Shown in pieces: positions 1-7,843 of a stretch of DNA of 64,000 bases. Positions within the stretch are counted from its first letter, which is position 1. Every line of letters begins with the position of its first letter. Below the pieces are notes generated by a model, which searched no databases, had not been told where the DNA came from, and saw only the letters and a program-made list of their open reading frames with translations. Source of the stretch: Mycobacterium sp. D16Q14 (GTDB lineage: Bacteria; Actinomycetota; Actinomycetes; Mycobacteriales; Mycobacteriaceae); the NCBI GenBank assembly GCA_002013415.1, contig MAEX01000007.1, positions 1 to 64,000 of the forward strand, in the 5' to 3' direction. Position numbers and translations under genes: made by a program.

Positions 1-1564
1 CCCTGATGGCGGTCTTTCCGACGAGGCGTTGAGCTGGGGTCTGGTATGTACGGAGGTGCACCTGGAGGGCTCCACGGTGCTCGGCGGAAACGCGCTGGAT
101 GTGGCGTTGTGGGAGTCTTCTCAATCCGTGCGGCATCGAAGTGAAGTCGCCGGCTATCGAGTGCGGGCGGTGATTCCCTTCGACCACGAACGGCGGATGT
201 CCTCTGTGCTCGTGGACGATTCAGCAGGTCGACGGACCCTGGTAACCAAAGGGGCACCGGAAACCGTTCTTGATCGGTGTGCCGATGTTCCGCCGCAAGC
301 GCTAGCGGCGCTCGCCGCGGAATTCGCCGCAGGAAATCGTGTAGTGGCCGTGGGTACCCGCTCCGCAACCACTTTGGTGACGCCGAGTCCCGATGACGAG
401 CGCGACTTGCGATTTGCCGGATTGTTGGTCTTCCTAGACGCCCCCAAGCTCGGTGCCGCCGCGGCCCTACAACGGTTGGCACGCTTGCACATAGCAGTCA
501 AGATCGTCACCGGGGATAGTCCGGCGGTCGCCGACAAGATCTGCCAAGACCTTGGACTGCCCGTGACCGGCACACTGACCGGCCCCGACCTTGATGTCCT
601 CGATGATCAACAACTCGGCGCCGTTCTCGAGAACACCACAATCTTCGCCCGAGTAAGTCCCGAAGATAAGGCACGTATTGTGCGGGTCCAGCGCCACAGC
701 GGCTTCGACGTGGGGTTCCTCGGCGATGGCGTCAACGACGCACTTGCCCTGCACGCCGCCGACATCGGGATCTCCGTTGACTCGGCCAGCGATGTCGCCA
801 AGGACGCCGCAGACGTCATCCTGCTCGAAAAGGATCTCGACGTGCTCGCCGATGGAGTGATGGAAGGCCGGCGAATCTTCGCCAACACCATCAAGTACAT
901 CCTGATGGGCACCTCCAGCAACTTCGGCAACATGTTCAGCGCCGCCGGCGCGTCGCTGTTCCTGAGCTTTCTTCCCATGCTGCCCTCGCAGATTCTGCTC
1001 AACAATCTGCTCTACGACGGCAGCCAACTCGCTATTCCCACCGACGAGGTGGATGCTGAGCAACTCGCCCGGCCATCTCGGTGGAACATCGGTTTCATCC
1101 GCCGGTTCATGATGTATTTCGGCCCGATCAGCTCACTGTTCGACTTCGCTACGTTCGGGGTCATGCTGTGGGTGTTCCATTCCGGGCCCACACAATTCCG
1201 CACTGGCTGGTTCGTCGAGTCGCTCGCTACCCAAGCTCTGGTGATCTTCGCAATCCGCACCAGGCGGATACCATTCTTTCGTAGCACCCCCAGCATGCCG
1301 CTGGTGCTTTCGGCGCTCGGCGTTGTTGTGATCGGGGCACTGCTACCGGCGACACCTCTCGCACACAGCCTTGGCTTTCACCCGCTGCCGCTCGGCTTCT
1401 TCGTCGCGCTGGTCCTCATGGTCGTTTGCTACCTCATCCTCATCGAGGCGGGAAAGAAGCTCTTCTACAGCACGGCACAGACAGCGACCCGCACACCAAA
1501 ACCGCAGGATCCTCGGCACCACGTCCAACGCCGCGCGGCGCGGTTCAGCACCGCACTTTCCTAG
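1..1564 (+). CDS. Mg2+-type (MgtA-like, P3B) P-type ATPase, 3' part
   Basis: Cation-translocating P-type ATPase of the plasma membrane, read from position 2; the 5' part, including the phosphorylated DKTGT motif, lies outside the window. Visible parts are the nucleotide-binding segment (KGAPE near position 250), TGDSP, and the hinge motif GDGVNDALAL near 720-755. The TSSNFGNMFSAAGASLF stretch followed by PMLPSQILLNNLLYD is typical of MgtA-type magnesium ATPases rather than CtpF-type calcium pumps. About four to six hydrophobic segments close the protein, ending in a basic tail. It sits at the edge of a dormancy gene island, so low-oxygen control is possible but is not shown by this partial gene. 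The family call is secure; the transported ion is inferred from the subfamily. Confidence 0.88.
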   Translation, partial: PDGGLSDEALSWGLVCTEVHLEGSTVLGGNALDVALWESSQSVRHRSEVAGYRVRAVIPFDHERRMSSVLVDDSAGRRTLVTKGAPETVLDRCADVPPQALAALAAEFAAGNRVVAVGTRSATTLVTPSPDDERDLRFAGLLVFLDAPKLGAAAALQRLARLHIAVKIVTGDSPAVADKICQDLGLPVTGTLTGPDLDVLDDQQLGAVLENTTIFARVSPEDKARIVRVQRHSGFDVGFLGDGVNDALALHAADIGISVDSASDVAKDAADVILLEKDLDVLADGVMEGRRIFANTIKYILMGTSSNFGNMFSAAGASLFLSFLPMLPSQILLNNLLYDGSQLAIPTDEVDAEQLARPSRWNIGFIRRFMMYFGPISSLFDFATFGVMLWVFHSGPTQFRTGWFVESLATQALVIFAIRTRRIPFFRSTPSMPLVLSALGVVVIGALLPATPLAHSLGFHPLPLGFFVALVLMVVCYLILIEAGKKLFYSTAQTATRTPKPQDPRHHVQRRAARFSTALS

Positions 1565-1588
1565 AGTCAGACCGCCCGCTTCACCCTG

Positions 1589-2128
1589 TTAGCTCTCCAT
1601 CATGGCGTCCATAGACGCCTTCATCCGGGCGGACATCGGCATGCTCATAGCCCCACCGCAGCACCACATCATCGTCGGCGTTGGACCGGTGGTATACACC
1701 ACGCCCATTGGGTCGGGGCCGGTGATGTCGAAATAGACTATGCCCGCAGCTGTTTCACCTTGAGTCAACGTAGCCGCGGCCAGTCCTTGTTCGGTTGCAA
1801 CCTGCCATAGCGCCGGGTAGCGCAACTCTGTACTGCGGGCCTGCAGATTGGGAATGAACGGAGTGATGGTGCCCTCGGTGGCTCGCACGGTGGCCTCAGC
1901 TTCCCAGATCTGTCCGGAAGCGGTGTACCCGGGAAGCACCGCCGTGGACTTCTTTAAGTCGAAGATGGTCCACTCTTGTACGCCGCCACCGGCATCAGAA
2001 ACCTGCTGGTTGGATCCGAAGTGGTGCGGACACGGGCCTGCGGCGTTCCCCAGGGGCGCCGCCAGCAGCCCGGTAAGTAGTAGTCCAACGGCGTTCAGTG
2101 CTAACGGAATAATGCGGTATAGGCCCAT
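1589..2128 (-). CDS. Secreted MPT63-like (DUF1942) protein
   Basis: Predicted exported protein of 179 residues. Residues 1-30 form a signal peptide (basic start, hydrophobic core with LLLTGLLAAPLG, then an Ala-rich cut site). The mature part matches the immunoglobulin-like MPT63/DUF1942 family of mycobacterial secreted antigens: WTIFDLKKSTAVLPGY, then GQIWEAEATV, and QGETAAGIVYFDITGPDP near the end. The function of the family is unknown. Compared with MPT63 it carries an extra Met- and Cys-rich tail of about 25 residues (MMWCCGGAMSMPMSARM), which could bind metal or be unstructured; that is speculation. It converges with the ATPase gene, with 24 bases between the two stops. Confidence 0.8.
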   Translation of the reverse strand: MGLYRIIPLALNAVGLLLTGLLAAPLGNAAGPCPHHFGSNQQVSDAGGGVQEWTIFDLKKSTAVLPGYTASGQIWEAEATVRATEGTITPFIPNLQARSTELRYPALWQVATEQGLAAATLTQGETAAGIVYFDITGPDPMGVVYTTGPTPTMMWCCGGAMSMPMSARMKASMDAMMES

Positions 2129-2175
2129 GTGCCTAGCCTCTTTCTGAGTTTCGGATGAGGGTGGTGGCTAAAATT

Positions 2176-3069
2176 TCAGAGACGTAGATCGTGCCCGCCG
2201 ATCATGACGGTGCAGGTGGTGCCGGGACGCCCTACGGTCGGTATCTGATCGATAAGCTCAGAGACACCCTGCTTGCGGTGCCGCCCTACGACAAGCAACT
2301 GCACTGAATCACGTTCGTGCGCAAGATAATCAGTGATCTGTCTCTGCGAGATGATGACATCGAGGGACGCACCGGCGTATTTGTGACGCCATGGCTCCAG
2401 GAGTTTATCCAGACGTGCTCGCAAGAGGTCTGTATCGGCACCGTACGTACTGCTCCCCTGCCCTGATCGGCAAGCAATGATCTGGACGGCCGCGCCCCGC
2501 AATGTCGCGGCGTGTAAACCCTGTGACAGCTCATCCTCAAAATCACGTAAGTCCTCGAATTCGATGAGAACACTTCCCTGCCCGTCGGCGTACCGGCTTC
2601 CTCGAACAACCACAACAGGACAATGGGCATGCCGCGATAGTGCGGCCGCTGTCGATGCCACCCGGTGATCTGATGCGCGGTCCCGACTCAGCGCACCCAC
2701 GCAGATCAACGCCGCAGAATGCGACTGCCCAATCAGAACCTCCTGAGCTCGGCCCTGAAGGATCTCAACCTCCAGCTTCACGGGCCTATCGCAGGATTGA
2801 ACGGCGAGTACTGCCCCCTGGGTGGCAATCTCTGCTGTCGCTACGTCGTAGGCAGAGTAGAGATCGTCGTCTGACTGCTGTCGAGGCTCGATGGCATAAA
2901 TGAGGCGCAGTGGGATATCCCGTTCAACGGCTTCATCAACTGCCCACAACGCCGCCGCGATAGCGCGATGCGATCCGTCGATACCGACGACCACAGCGGA
3001 TGCCGGTTTGTCCTCCTTGGGATCGGCCGCGCCCTGGCCATCTTTGTGTGCGCCTGTATTGTCTCGCAT
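2176..3069 (-). CDS. Universal stress protein, tandem Usp domains
   Basis: Cytoplasmic two-domain universal stress protein of 297 residues. The first domain begins with VVVGIDGS at about residue 25. Its nucleotide-binding glycine loop is degenerate (the usual GSxGxGxxxGxxLGS is replaced by GALSRDRASDHR), so ATP binding by this domain is doubtful. The second domain is also divergent. The open frame runs upstream to 3261, but ATG 3069 is preceded by GGAGAA with good spacing, and the upstream residues do not resemble the family, so 3069 is chosen. It is divergent from the next stress-protein gene, and two DosR-box-like sequences lie in the shared upstream region. A role in hypoxic survival is inferred from context. 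Confidence 0.82.
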   Translation of the reverse strand: MRDNTGAHKDGQGAADPKEDKPASAVVVGIDGSHRAIAAALWAVDEAVERDIPLRLIYAIEPRQQSDDDLYSAYDVATAEIATQGAVLAVQSCDRPVKLEVEILQGRAQEVLIGQSHSAALICVGALSRDRASDHRVASTAAALSRHAHCPVVVVRGSRYADGQGSVLIEFEDLRDFEDELSQGLHAATLRGAAVQIIACRSGQGSSTYGADTDLLRARLDKLLEPWRHKYAGASLDVIISQRQITDYLAHERDSVQLLVVGRHRKQGVSELIDQIPTVGRPGTTCTVMIGGHDLRL

Positions 3070-3189
3070 CACATTCTCCATTCGATGAGAGCGTTCAACG
3101 TGAGCGACCGATTCGAAATACACTGCCGCACAGCACTGATTCTCGCGAGTCCGCGAGTCAGGGTTAAGTGCCGAGAGTTGGTTCATGCA

Positions 3190-3203
3190 GAGCCGAAAGT
3201 CCG
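3190..3203 (-). promoter_or_regulatory. Possible DosR box upstream of the minus-strand Usp gene
   Basis: Read on the minus strand this is CGGACTTTCGGCTC. It matches 10 of 14 core positions of the M. tuberculosis DosR consensus GGGACTWWAGTCCC, with the left half nearly intact. It lies about 120 bases upstream of the start at 3069. Candidate only; no scan against a matrix was possible. Confidence 0.35.
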
Positions 3204-3244
3204 CGATGACAACCTCATACCGCGTGACCAATGGCGGCCAGATA

Positions 3245-3259
3245 GGGACTGCGGACTCC
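3245..3259 (+). promoter_or_regulatory. Possible DosR box upstream of the plus-strand Usp gene
   Basis: GGGACTGCGGACTCC begins with a perfect GGGACT half site, 62 bases upstream of the start at 3321. The same arrangement, GGGACT-NNN-GACTCC, recurs upstream of the stress-protein gene at 18804. The repetition makes a shared regulator more likely than chance, but the right half departs from the published DosR consensus. Confidence 0.4.
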
Positions 3260-3320
3260 ATCGCGCCATCGGCACCGACTTCTAGCCTGCTTTAAGGATC
3301 CAGGTGAAAGGAACGCGAGT

Positions 3321-4193
3321 ATGTACGAGATCACCCAGAAGACAGGTGTTGTCGTTGCCGTGGACGGCTCGGCAGAATCGGACGCCGCGGTCCGGTGGGC
3401 CGCTCATGAGGCGTCGATGCGTCACGACCGATTGACCATCGTCTCAGTTGTCAGTCGGGAGTATCTGTACATCCGTGACCCAGAGACCCAGGATCGCGTC
3501 TATCACTGGCAACACCACCACGGGGAGGAGATCCTGCGGCGGTCCAAAAACATCGCCGAGGAAACCGTCGGCCACTCGCTGCCAGAGATATGCACCGATT
3601 TGGTCTACGGCAAGCCGATCCCTGTCCTTGCCGATATGTCGAAAGATTCGCGCGTCCTAGCCGTCGGGCGTCGCGGATTGGGCGCCGTTGACCGTCTCGT
3701 CGCGGGCTCGGTCAGCTTAGGGCTCGTGCGCCACGCGCACTGCCCAGTGGCCGTGGTACACGAGGCGCAGGGCCAGAATAAGAATGGCGCAGTTATTGTC
3801 GGAATCGATGGGTCTCCGATTTCGGAGGCAGCCATCGCCCTCGCGTTCGATGAAGCGGCTCAACGTGATGCACCCTTAATTGCTATGCACGCATGGGTGG
3901 ATGTGTTGGACACAGCACCCGAGTTTGACTGGCGTGTAGAACGGGAGCAAGCCAGGGAATTGCTGGGTGAACGGTTGGCCGGGTGGTCGGAGCGTTATCC
4001 GGAAGTAAGCGTGAGCCGCGAGGTGGTCAAGACGAACCCCGGCCGGTGGTTGGTCGAACATTCGCGCAACGCGCGGCTCGTCGTGGTAGGTAGCCATGGC
4101 CGTGGCGGGTTCGCCGGCATGTTGCTTGGGTCCGTGAGCCGCAGGGTCGTGCAGGCATCGCACGCGCCGGTGATTGTGGTCCGGGCGGCCTAA
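3321..4193 (+). CDS. Universal stress protein, tandem Usp domains
   Basis: Two-domain universal stress protein of 290 residues, the usual mycobacterial length. Each half opens with a hydrophobic strand and the ATP-site Asp (VVVAVDGS and VIVGIDGS). Each half ends with a glycine loop: GRRGLGAVDRLVAGSVS in the first, and GSHGRGGFAGMLLGSVS in the second. Both fit the GxxGxxxxxxxxxG(S/T) nucleotide-binding pattern. AAAGGA lies upstream of the ATG with acceptable spacing. It closely resembles the protein at 19643, so the two are probably recent paralogues. A DosR-box-like sequence lies upstream. Role inferred: ATP-dependent stress signalling during dormancy. Confidence 0.9.
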   Translation: MYEITQKTGVVVAVDGSAESDAAVRWAAHEASMRHDRLTIVSVVSREYLYIRDPETQDRVYHWQHHHGEEILRRSKNIAEETVGHSLPEICTDLVYGKPIPVLADMSKDSRVLAVGRRGLGAVDRLVAGSVSLGLVRHAHCPVAVVHEAQGQNKNGAVIVGIDGSPISEAAIALAFDEAAQRDAPLIAMHAWVDVLDTAPEFDWRVEREQARELLGERLAGWSERYPEVSVSREVVKTNPGRWLVEHSRNARLVVVGSHGRGGFAGMLLGSVSRRVVQASHAPVIVVRAA

Positions 4194-4210
4194 GGAAGTC
4201 GGACGTCGCC

Positions 4211-4399
4211 ATGGATATGTTGATTGTCGAGCTCTATCGGTACTTGGTTTCTCGGGTATGCACGCATGGACCCAATATCCTTATATCAGAACGGATCACG
4301 GCGCTCATTGAGTTAGGTCTGGCCATCCTTACGGAGTTGACATTGGGCGCGATAGTTGCGATACGCAGTGGCCAACAGCGATGGCGAGCTGACAATTAA
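4211..4399 (+). CDS. Small hypothetical protein
   Basis: Open frame of 62 codons beginning 17 bases after the Usp stop. AAGGAAG lies about 14 bases upstream of the ATG, rather far for a good ribosome site. The product has one hydrophobic stretch (LIELGLAILTELTLGAIVAI) followed by a basic tail, so it could be a single-pass membrane peptide. I recognise no family. Its position between the Usp gene and a strong hairpin would place it in the Usp transcript. It may be a chance frame. Confidence 0.3.
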   Translation: MDMLIVELYRYLVSRVCTHGPNILISERITALIELGLAILTELTLGAIVAIRSGQQRWRADN

Positions 4400-4471
4400 G
4401 GCCCAGCGCACCGAACAGGGCGAAGTCCAAAACATATCGCCATCCGGGCCATCAATTGGCCCTGACACGAA

Positions 4472-4509
4472 CGGGTTGGTTCGTAGGAATTCTCCTGCGG
4501 ACCAACCCG
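4472..4509. terminator. Long perfect hairpin between convergent genes
   Basis: Two arms of 17 bases (4472-4488 and 4493-4509) flank the loop ATTC. All pairs are Watson-Crick except two G-U type. There is no U-run, so this is either a mycobacterial U-less intrinsic terminator serving both the Usp transcript and the converging nitroreductase gene, or another RNA structure. Confidence 0.6.
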
Positions 4510-4548
4510 CCTAATGCGCGCATTCGTCTCCTCAACCGTTATGACCTG

Positions 4549-5550
4549 TTACGACAAGGGCGCGCTTGCATCATTCAGAAGGGCTACCGTCTCTTCAACC
4601 GGCCGCCGCGGCGTTTCGGGTAGCGGGCCGGCTTCGATCGGTGCCCAGCCAATCCACAACAGCATCTGGGCCGAATAACCACCATCGAATGTCAAGTCCT
4701 GTAAAGCATCTCTCGTCTCAGGGATCTCTAACACTTCGGTTATCAGGCAGCTGGCTAGACCCAGATTGGACGCCGTGAGCAAGACCACGCTGGTAGCTTC
4801 CCCCGCCCTTAGCCTGGACAAACGGTCATCCGTCGACGTAACGACGGCCAGCAGCACGCCACTCTCGGCAGCGGTATCCGGATTGTGAGAGGGCGAAGAC
4901 GGTCGCGTTGCGGCAAAACGCCGATGCAGCCCCGACCCGACAGGTTCTGGCGCCGGGATGTTCCGCGCAGGCACGCCCTGCGGAGAGGCGTGGCGACCGC
5001 TCCACATCGACAACTCGCTCAGATATCCAGGGTCCTGGGCATGTTGTGCTGCAGCTCGCGCAACCAAGGATCTCACATCGGGCGAGATGTGCACGCTTCG
5101 TAGCATTGCGCCCATCCGGGCGGCTCGCGCAGCCAGGAGGCTGACGTCAGAGACCGTGACTGGCCGCGAACTGAAGTGGCGGCGATCGGTTCGGCGGCGC
5201 GTAATCGCCGCTGCCAGCCTAAGGTCGTCGGCACCAGGACACTGCTTGCGTACTTCGATCGAAGCAACATGGTCTGGCTCCGCGGGATTGGGGAACCTGT
5301 GTATCCACGGTGACCAACCCAGCGCCGTCAACGCGATGGCGCAATGATTGAGTGCGGCTCCACAGCTGATAATCAGATCGCGCGAATCCGGGTCCGTGTG
5401 TACAAGATGTCGATTCTGATCAATCCACAGATGCAAGCTGTTGTCCCCTATTTGCCATTTCCAGGGTTGTGAGTTGTGGATAGAGGGCGCCCGATTCGCC
5501 AGTGTGATGGCCGCACGAATGGTGGAACTGTCGGGGAATCTTGCACTCAT
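4549..5550 (-). CDS. Acg-type nitroreductase-family protein
   Basis: Member of the FMN-binding nitroreductase fold in the Acg branch (Rv2032/Rv3131-like), 333 residues. The diagnostic RAPSIHNSQPWKW lies near residue 20, followed by DLIISCGAALNH; the C-terminal half holds GLASCLI and the LWIGW strand. In M. tuberculosis such genes belong to the DosR regulon, and Acg lacks usual nitroreductase activity, so the substrate is unknown. Start 5550 is chosen over 5595 because GAAGG lies 7 bases upstream and homologues begin here. A four-helix membrane protein gene lies 92 bases upstream on the same strand, with a hairpin between them. A second family member is at 15893. Confidence 0.85.
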   Translation of the reverse strand: MSARFPDSSTIRAAITLANRAPSIHNSQPWKWQIGDNSLHLWIDQNRHLVHTDPDSRDLIISCGAALNHCAIALTALGWSPWIHRFPNPAEPDHVASIEVRKQCPGADDLRLAAAITRRRTDRRHFSSRPVTVSDVSLLAARAARMGAMLRSVHISPDVRSLVARAAAQHAQDPGYLSELSMWSGRHASPQGVPARNIPAPEPVGSGLHRRFAATRPSSPSHNPDTAAESGVLLAVVTSTDDRLSRLRAGEATSVVLLTASNLGLASCLITEVLEIPETRDALQDLTFDGGYSAQMLLWIGWAPIEAGPLPETPRRPVEETVALLNDASAPLS

Positions 5551-5586
5551 GATCAAACCTTCGTGAACGTTGGTGTGACGGAGCGG

Positions 5587-5620
5587 AGGGCCCACAGCAA
5601 GCTGGCCGACCGTGGGCCCT
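5587..5620. repeat. 9-bp inverted repeat in the gap between two minus-strand genes
   Basis: AGGGCCCAC (5587-5595) and GTGGGCCCT (5612-5620) are exact inverted copies separated by 16 bases. This could be a weak terminator after the membrane-protein gene or an operator for the nitroreductase gene starting at 5550. There is no T-run. Confidence 0.4.
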
Positions 5621-5642
5621 GCGCGGGTACTTCGGACAACTA

Positions 5643-6113
5643 CTAGGCCGCGCGGCGCAAGTCCCCATCGTTATCCCGCCGGCTTTGGACTGATGTCGAC
5701 TGCTGTTCCTGCCGCCAGCCGGCATATGTCAGGTAGAGCCCGAGCACGGCAACGATGACGTACGCGGACCGCCAGACCGTGATTGAACCGACGATGTGAT
5801 TCGCAACATTGGCAAAGGTCTCAGGAAAAGCGAGCAGGAAAATACCACGAATGACTAAGAGCCATCCGAGCAGCGAGACAATTACAGCGGCAGCACCGCG
5901 CCAGTACTGGTGAAAGGCAATGATGGCCAGTCCACCCATTAACACAAACGCCCCCATGATCCATGACCAGAGCTGACCGGCGGTGAATTCGTCGAGCAGC
6001 GAGCGCATATGTGGTGCGCGAATGGCCACAGCAAGAGGGACGATGACGAAGAAGGGGCCAAGGACGCGGGCAAACGCCCGTGTACGGGCCTCGGATTGAT
6101 CTACAGTACGCAT
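5643..6113 (-). CDS. Four-helix membrane protein, unknown function
   Basis: Integral membrane protein of 156 residues with four predicted hydrophobic segments at roughly residues 15-33, 48-68, 76-98 and 115-135. The tail is short, charged and Arg/Asp-rich. Start 6113 is chosen because AAGGAAGG lies just upstream; the frame continues to 6167 without family support. I do not recognise a named domain. It lies upstream of the Acg-type nitroreductase on the same strand and may be cotranscribed with it. A sequence resembling a DosR box is about 90 bases upstream. Function cannot be inferred beyond a membrane role in the dormancy island. Confidence 0.7.
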   Translation of the reverse strand: MRTVDQSEARTRAFARVLGPFFVIVPLAVAIRAPHMRSLLDEFTAGQLWSWIMGAFVLMGGLAIIAFHQYWRGAAAVIVSLLGWLLVIRGIFLLAFPETFANVANHIVGSITVWRSAYVIVAVLGLYLTYAGWRQEQQSTSVQSRRDNDGDLRRAA

Positions 6114-6200
6114 TGTTCCTTCCTTTCTACGCGTTGGTGGTTGCGGTTCGAGGTCCGTTGACCTCATGTGAATACGATCACTTATGCGCTTACGGATTCA

Positions 6201-6214
6201 GGGCCGAAAGCCTC
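6201..6214 (-). promoter_or_regulatory. Possible DosR box
   Basis: On the minus strand GAGGCTTTCGGCCC matches 10 of 14 core positions of the DosR consensus. It lies 88 bases upstream of the membrane-protein start at 6113. Candidate only. Confidence 0.33.
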
Positions 6215-6387
6215 TGTTTCGCACTACCTTCGGACGTTTAGATAAGCGTTGTGATCGACCGCAACGGATGTTTACCGACGCACCGCGGTCAAACGGCTCA
6301 TGCCCCAGGGAACAGTCCCGCCGGAAGTGCCGTGGTGGCGCATCCAATAGGCCATCCCGACAACATAATTGACCGAGGAGGCTCGCT

Positions 6388-7047
6388 ATGGACATGCTCA
6401 TGGCGCCTGATCCCGAGATAGAACAGGCGATACACGCACGAATTCGTGACGCGGCAATCGAACAGTTCGGCAGGAAAGGGTTCGATGCCGACTTGGCGGC
6501 GATTGCCCACGCGGCCGGTACCGGTGTAGATCTGGCGGCCCAACTTGTCGGTTCCACCGGGGACCTTCGCAGGGAGTGCGACATCTATGTGGCGGAGCTC
6601 GTCAAGGAGTCGAAATCGGAGGCACTGCAGTCGATGTCTCCGGACGATTGGTTCCGGCAATTGGCCGAGGTCGACTCATACGCACCGATAATGAAGTATG
6701 TCGTGCGCAGCATGATCTCCGGTGGCGATCTTGGCCGCGCTTTGATGCACCAGATGATCGACAACGCCGAGGCGTATCTCGAAGATGCCGTCACGATGGG
6801 CTCCATTGTGCCCAGTCGCGACCCCAAGGCTCGCGCTCGCTTCCTGGCGTTGAACGGCGGCGGCGGGTTTCTTCTGTACTTGCACATGCACGAGACGCCC
6901 GACGATATGACGGCAGTGCTGCGGGACTACGACCGAGACATGATCATGCCGGCGTTGGAGCTGTATACCAATGGCCTACTTGCGGGCAGCGCGATGTATG
7001 AGGCCTTCTTGAACAGATCCGAGACCCCGCCGCGGGCAGCGATATAG
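6388..7047 (+). CDS. TetR-family transcriptional regulator
   Basis: DNA-binding repressor-type protein of 219 residues. Residues 12-60 form the TetR helix-turn-helix region (AAIEQFGRKGFDADLAAIA, then LVGSTGDLRREC), which is somewhat divergent from the usual HFGSK pattern. The rest is an all-helical ligand-binding domain with GGGGFLLYLHMHE near residue 160. GAGGAGG lies 8 bases before the ATG. It precedes the VIT transporter gene by 64 bases, and an imperfect dyad TAGTA-TG-TACTA at 7060-7071 lies between them. It may therefore control itself and that transporter, which is inference. The ligand is unknown. Confidence 0.8.
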   Translation: MDMLMAPDPEIEQAIHARIRDAAIEQFGRKGFDADLAAIAHAAGTGVDLAAQLVGSTGDLRRECDIYVAELVKESKSEALQSMSPDDWFRQLAEVDSYAPIMKYVVRSMISGGDLGRALMHQMIDNAEAYLEDAVTMGSIVPSRDPKARARFLALNGGGGFLLYLHMHETPDDMTAVLRDYDRDMIMPALELYTNGLLAGSAMYEAFLNRSETPPRAAI

Positions 7048-7111
7048 ACGCCGCGAACTTAGTATGTACTACCTTGCTGGACAAGAGAGTTCAGAATTGC
7101 TTAGGTGAGCT

Positions 7112-7831
7112 GTGACTGACGAAAAGGCTGCGCATTCTGCCGAGCCGCATAAGGCGAGTGCCGGCGCAAGGCTGAATTGGTTGCGCGCCGGCGTCTTGGG
7201 CGCCAACGACGGCATCGTGTCGACGGCAGGCATGGTGGTCGGTGTCGCGGCAGCCACCATCGAGCGGGCACCGATCTTCACCGCGGGGCTGGCCGGTGTG
7301 GCCGCCGGCGCCGTCTCCATGGCGCTAGGTGAGTACGTTTCGGTGAGCACACAGCGAGATACCGAACGAGCCCTTCTGAGCAAGGAACGGCAGGAACTCA
7401 AGGACCTGCCCGCCGAAGAACTCGCCGAACTCACCTCGATATACGAATCAAAGGGCCTGTCGCCAACAACCGCCCGGCAAGTGGCAGTTGAGCTCACCAC
7501 CCATGATGCCTACGCTGCGCATGCTGACGCAGAGTTGGGAATCAACCCCCACGAATTGACCAACCCGTGGCATGCCGCCCTCTCGTCGGCCTTATCGTTC
7601 CTGACCGGCGCCATCTTGCCCATGGTGGCGATCCTCCTCCCGCCGGCAGCATGGAGAATCCCCGTGACGGCGGTCGCCGTGTGCCTGGCTCTGATTGCCA
7701 CTGGGTGGATCAGCGCCACCATCGGCGAAGCCGGCCGGACCCGAGCTATTTTGCGCGTCACCATTGGCGGACTTGCGGCCATGGCGGTCACCTACCTGAT
7801 CGGCACCCTCGTCGGGCACGCCATCTCGTAA
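7112..7831 (+). CDS. VIT/CCC1-family iron or manganese transporter
   Basis: Membrane protein of 239 residues in the vacuolar-iron-transporter (VIT1/CCC1) family, which moves Fe2+ or Mn2+ across membranes. The hallmark first helix is visible (RAGVLGANDGIVSTAGMVVG), followed by GAVSMALGEYVSVSTQRDTE, a charged cytoplasmic metal-binding region at residues 90-150, and three further helices. GTG 7112 is used as start because AGGTGA precedes it and the N-terminus then matches family length. The gene follows a TetR gene on the same strand and converges on the SulP permease gene. Its job here is likely metal export or iron homeostasis under stress. Confidence 0.88.
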   Translation: MTDEKAAHSAEPHKASAGARLNWLRAGVLGANDGIVSTAGMVVGVAAATIERAPIFTAGLAGVAAGAVSMALGEYVSVSTQRDTERALLSKERQELKDLPAEELAELTSIYESKGLSPTTARQVAVELTTHDAYAAHADAELGINPHELTNPWHAALSSALSFLTGAILPMVAILLPPAAWRIPVTAVAVCLALIATGWISATIGEAGRTRAILRVTIGGLAAMAVTYLIGTLVGHAIS

Positions 7832-7843
7832 GGCCGAGCCTGT

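Noticed and set aside
467..1063. Long minus-strand open frame opposite the P-type ATPase
   Set aside because: Antisense shadow of a gene with clear ATPase motifs; no ribosome site or family resemblance.
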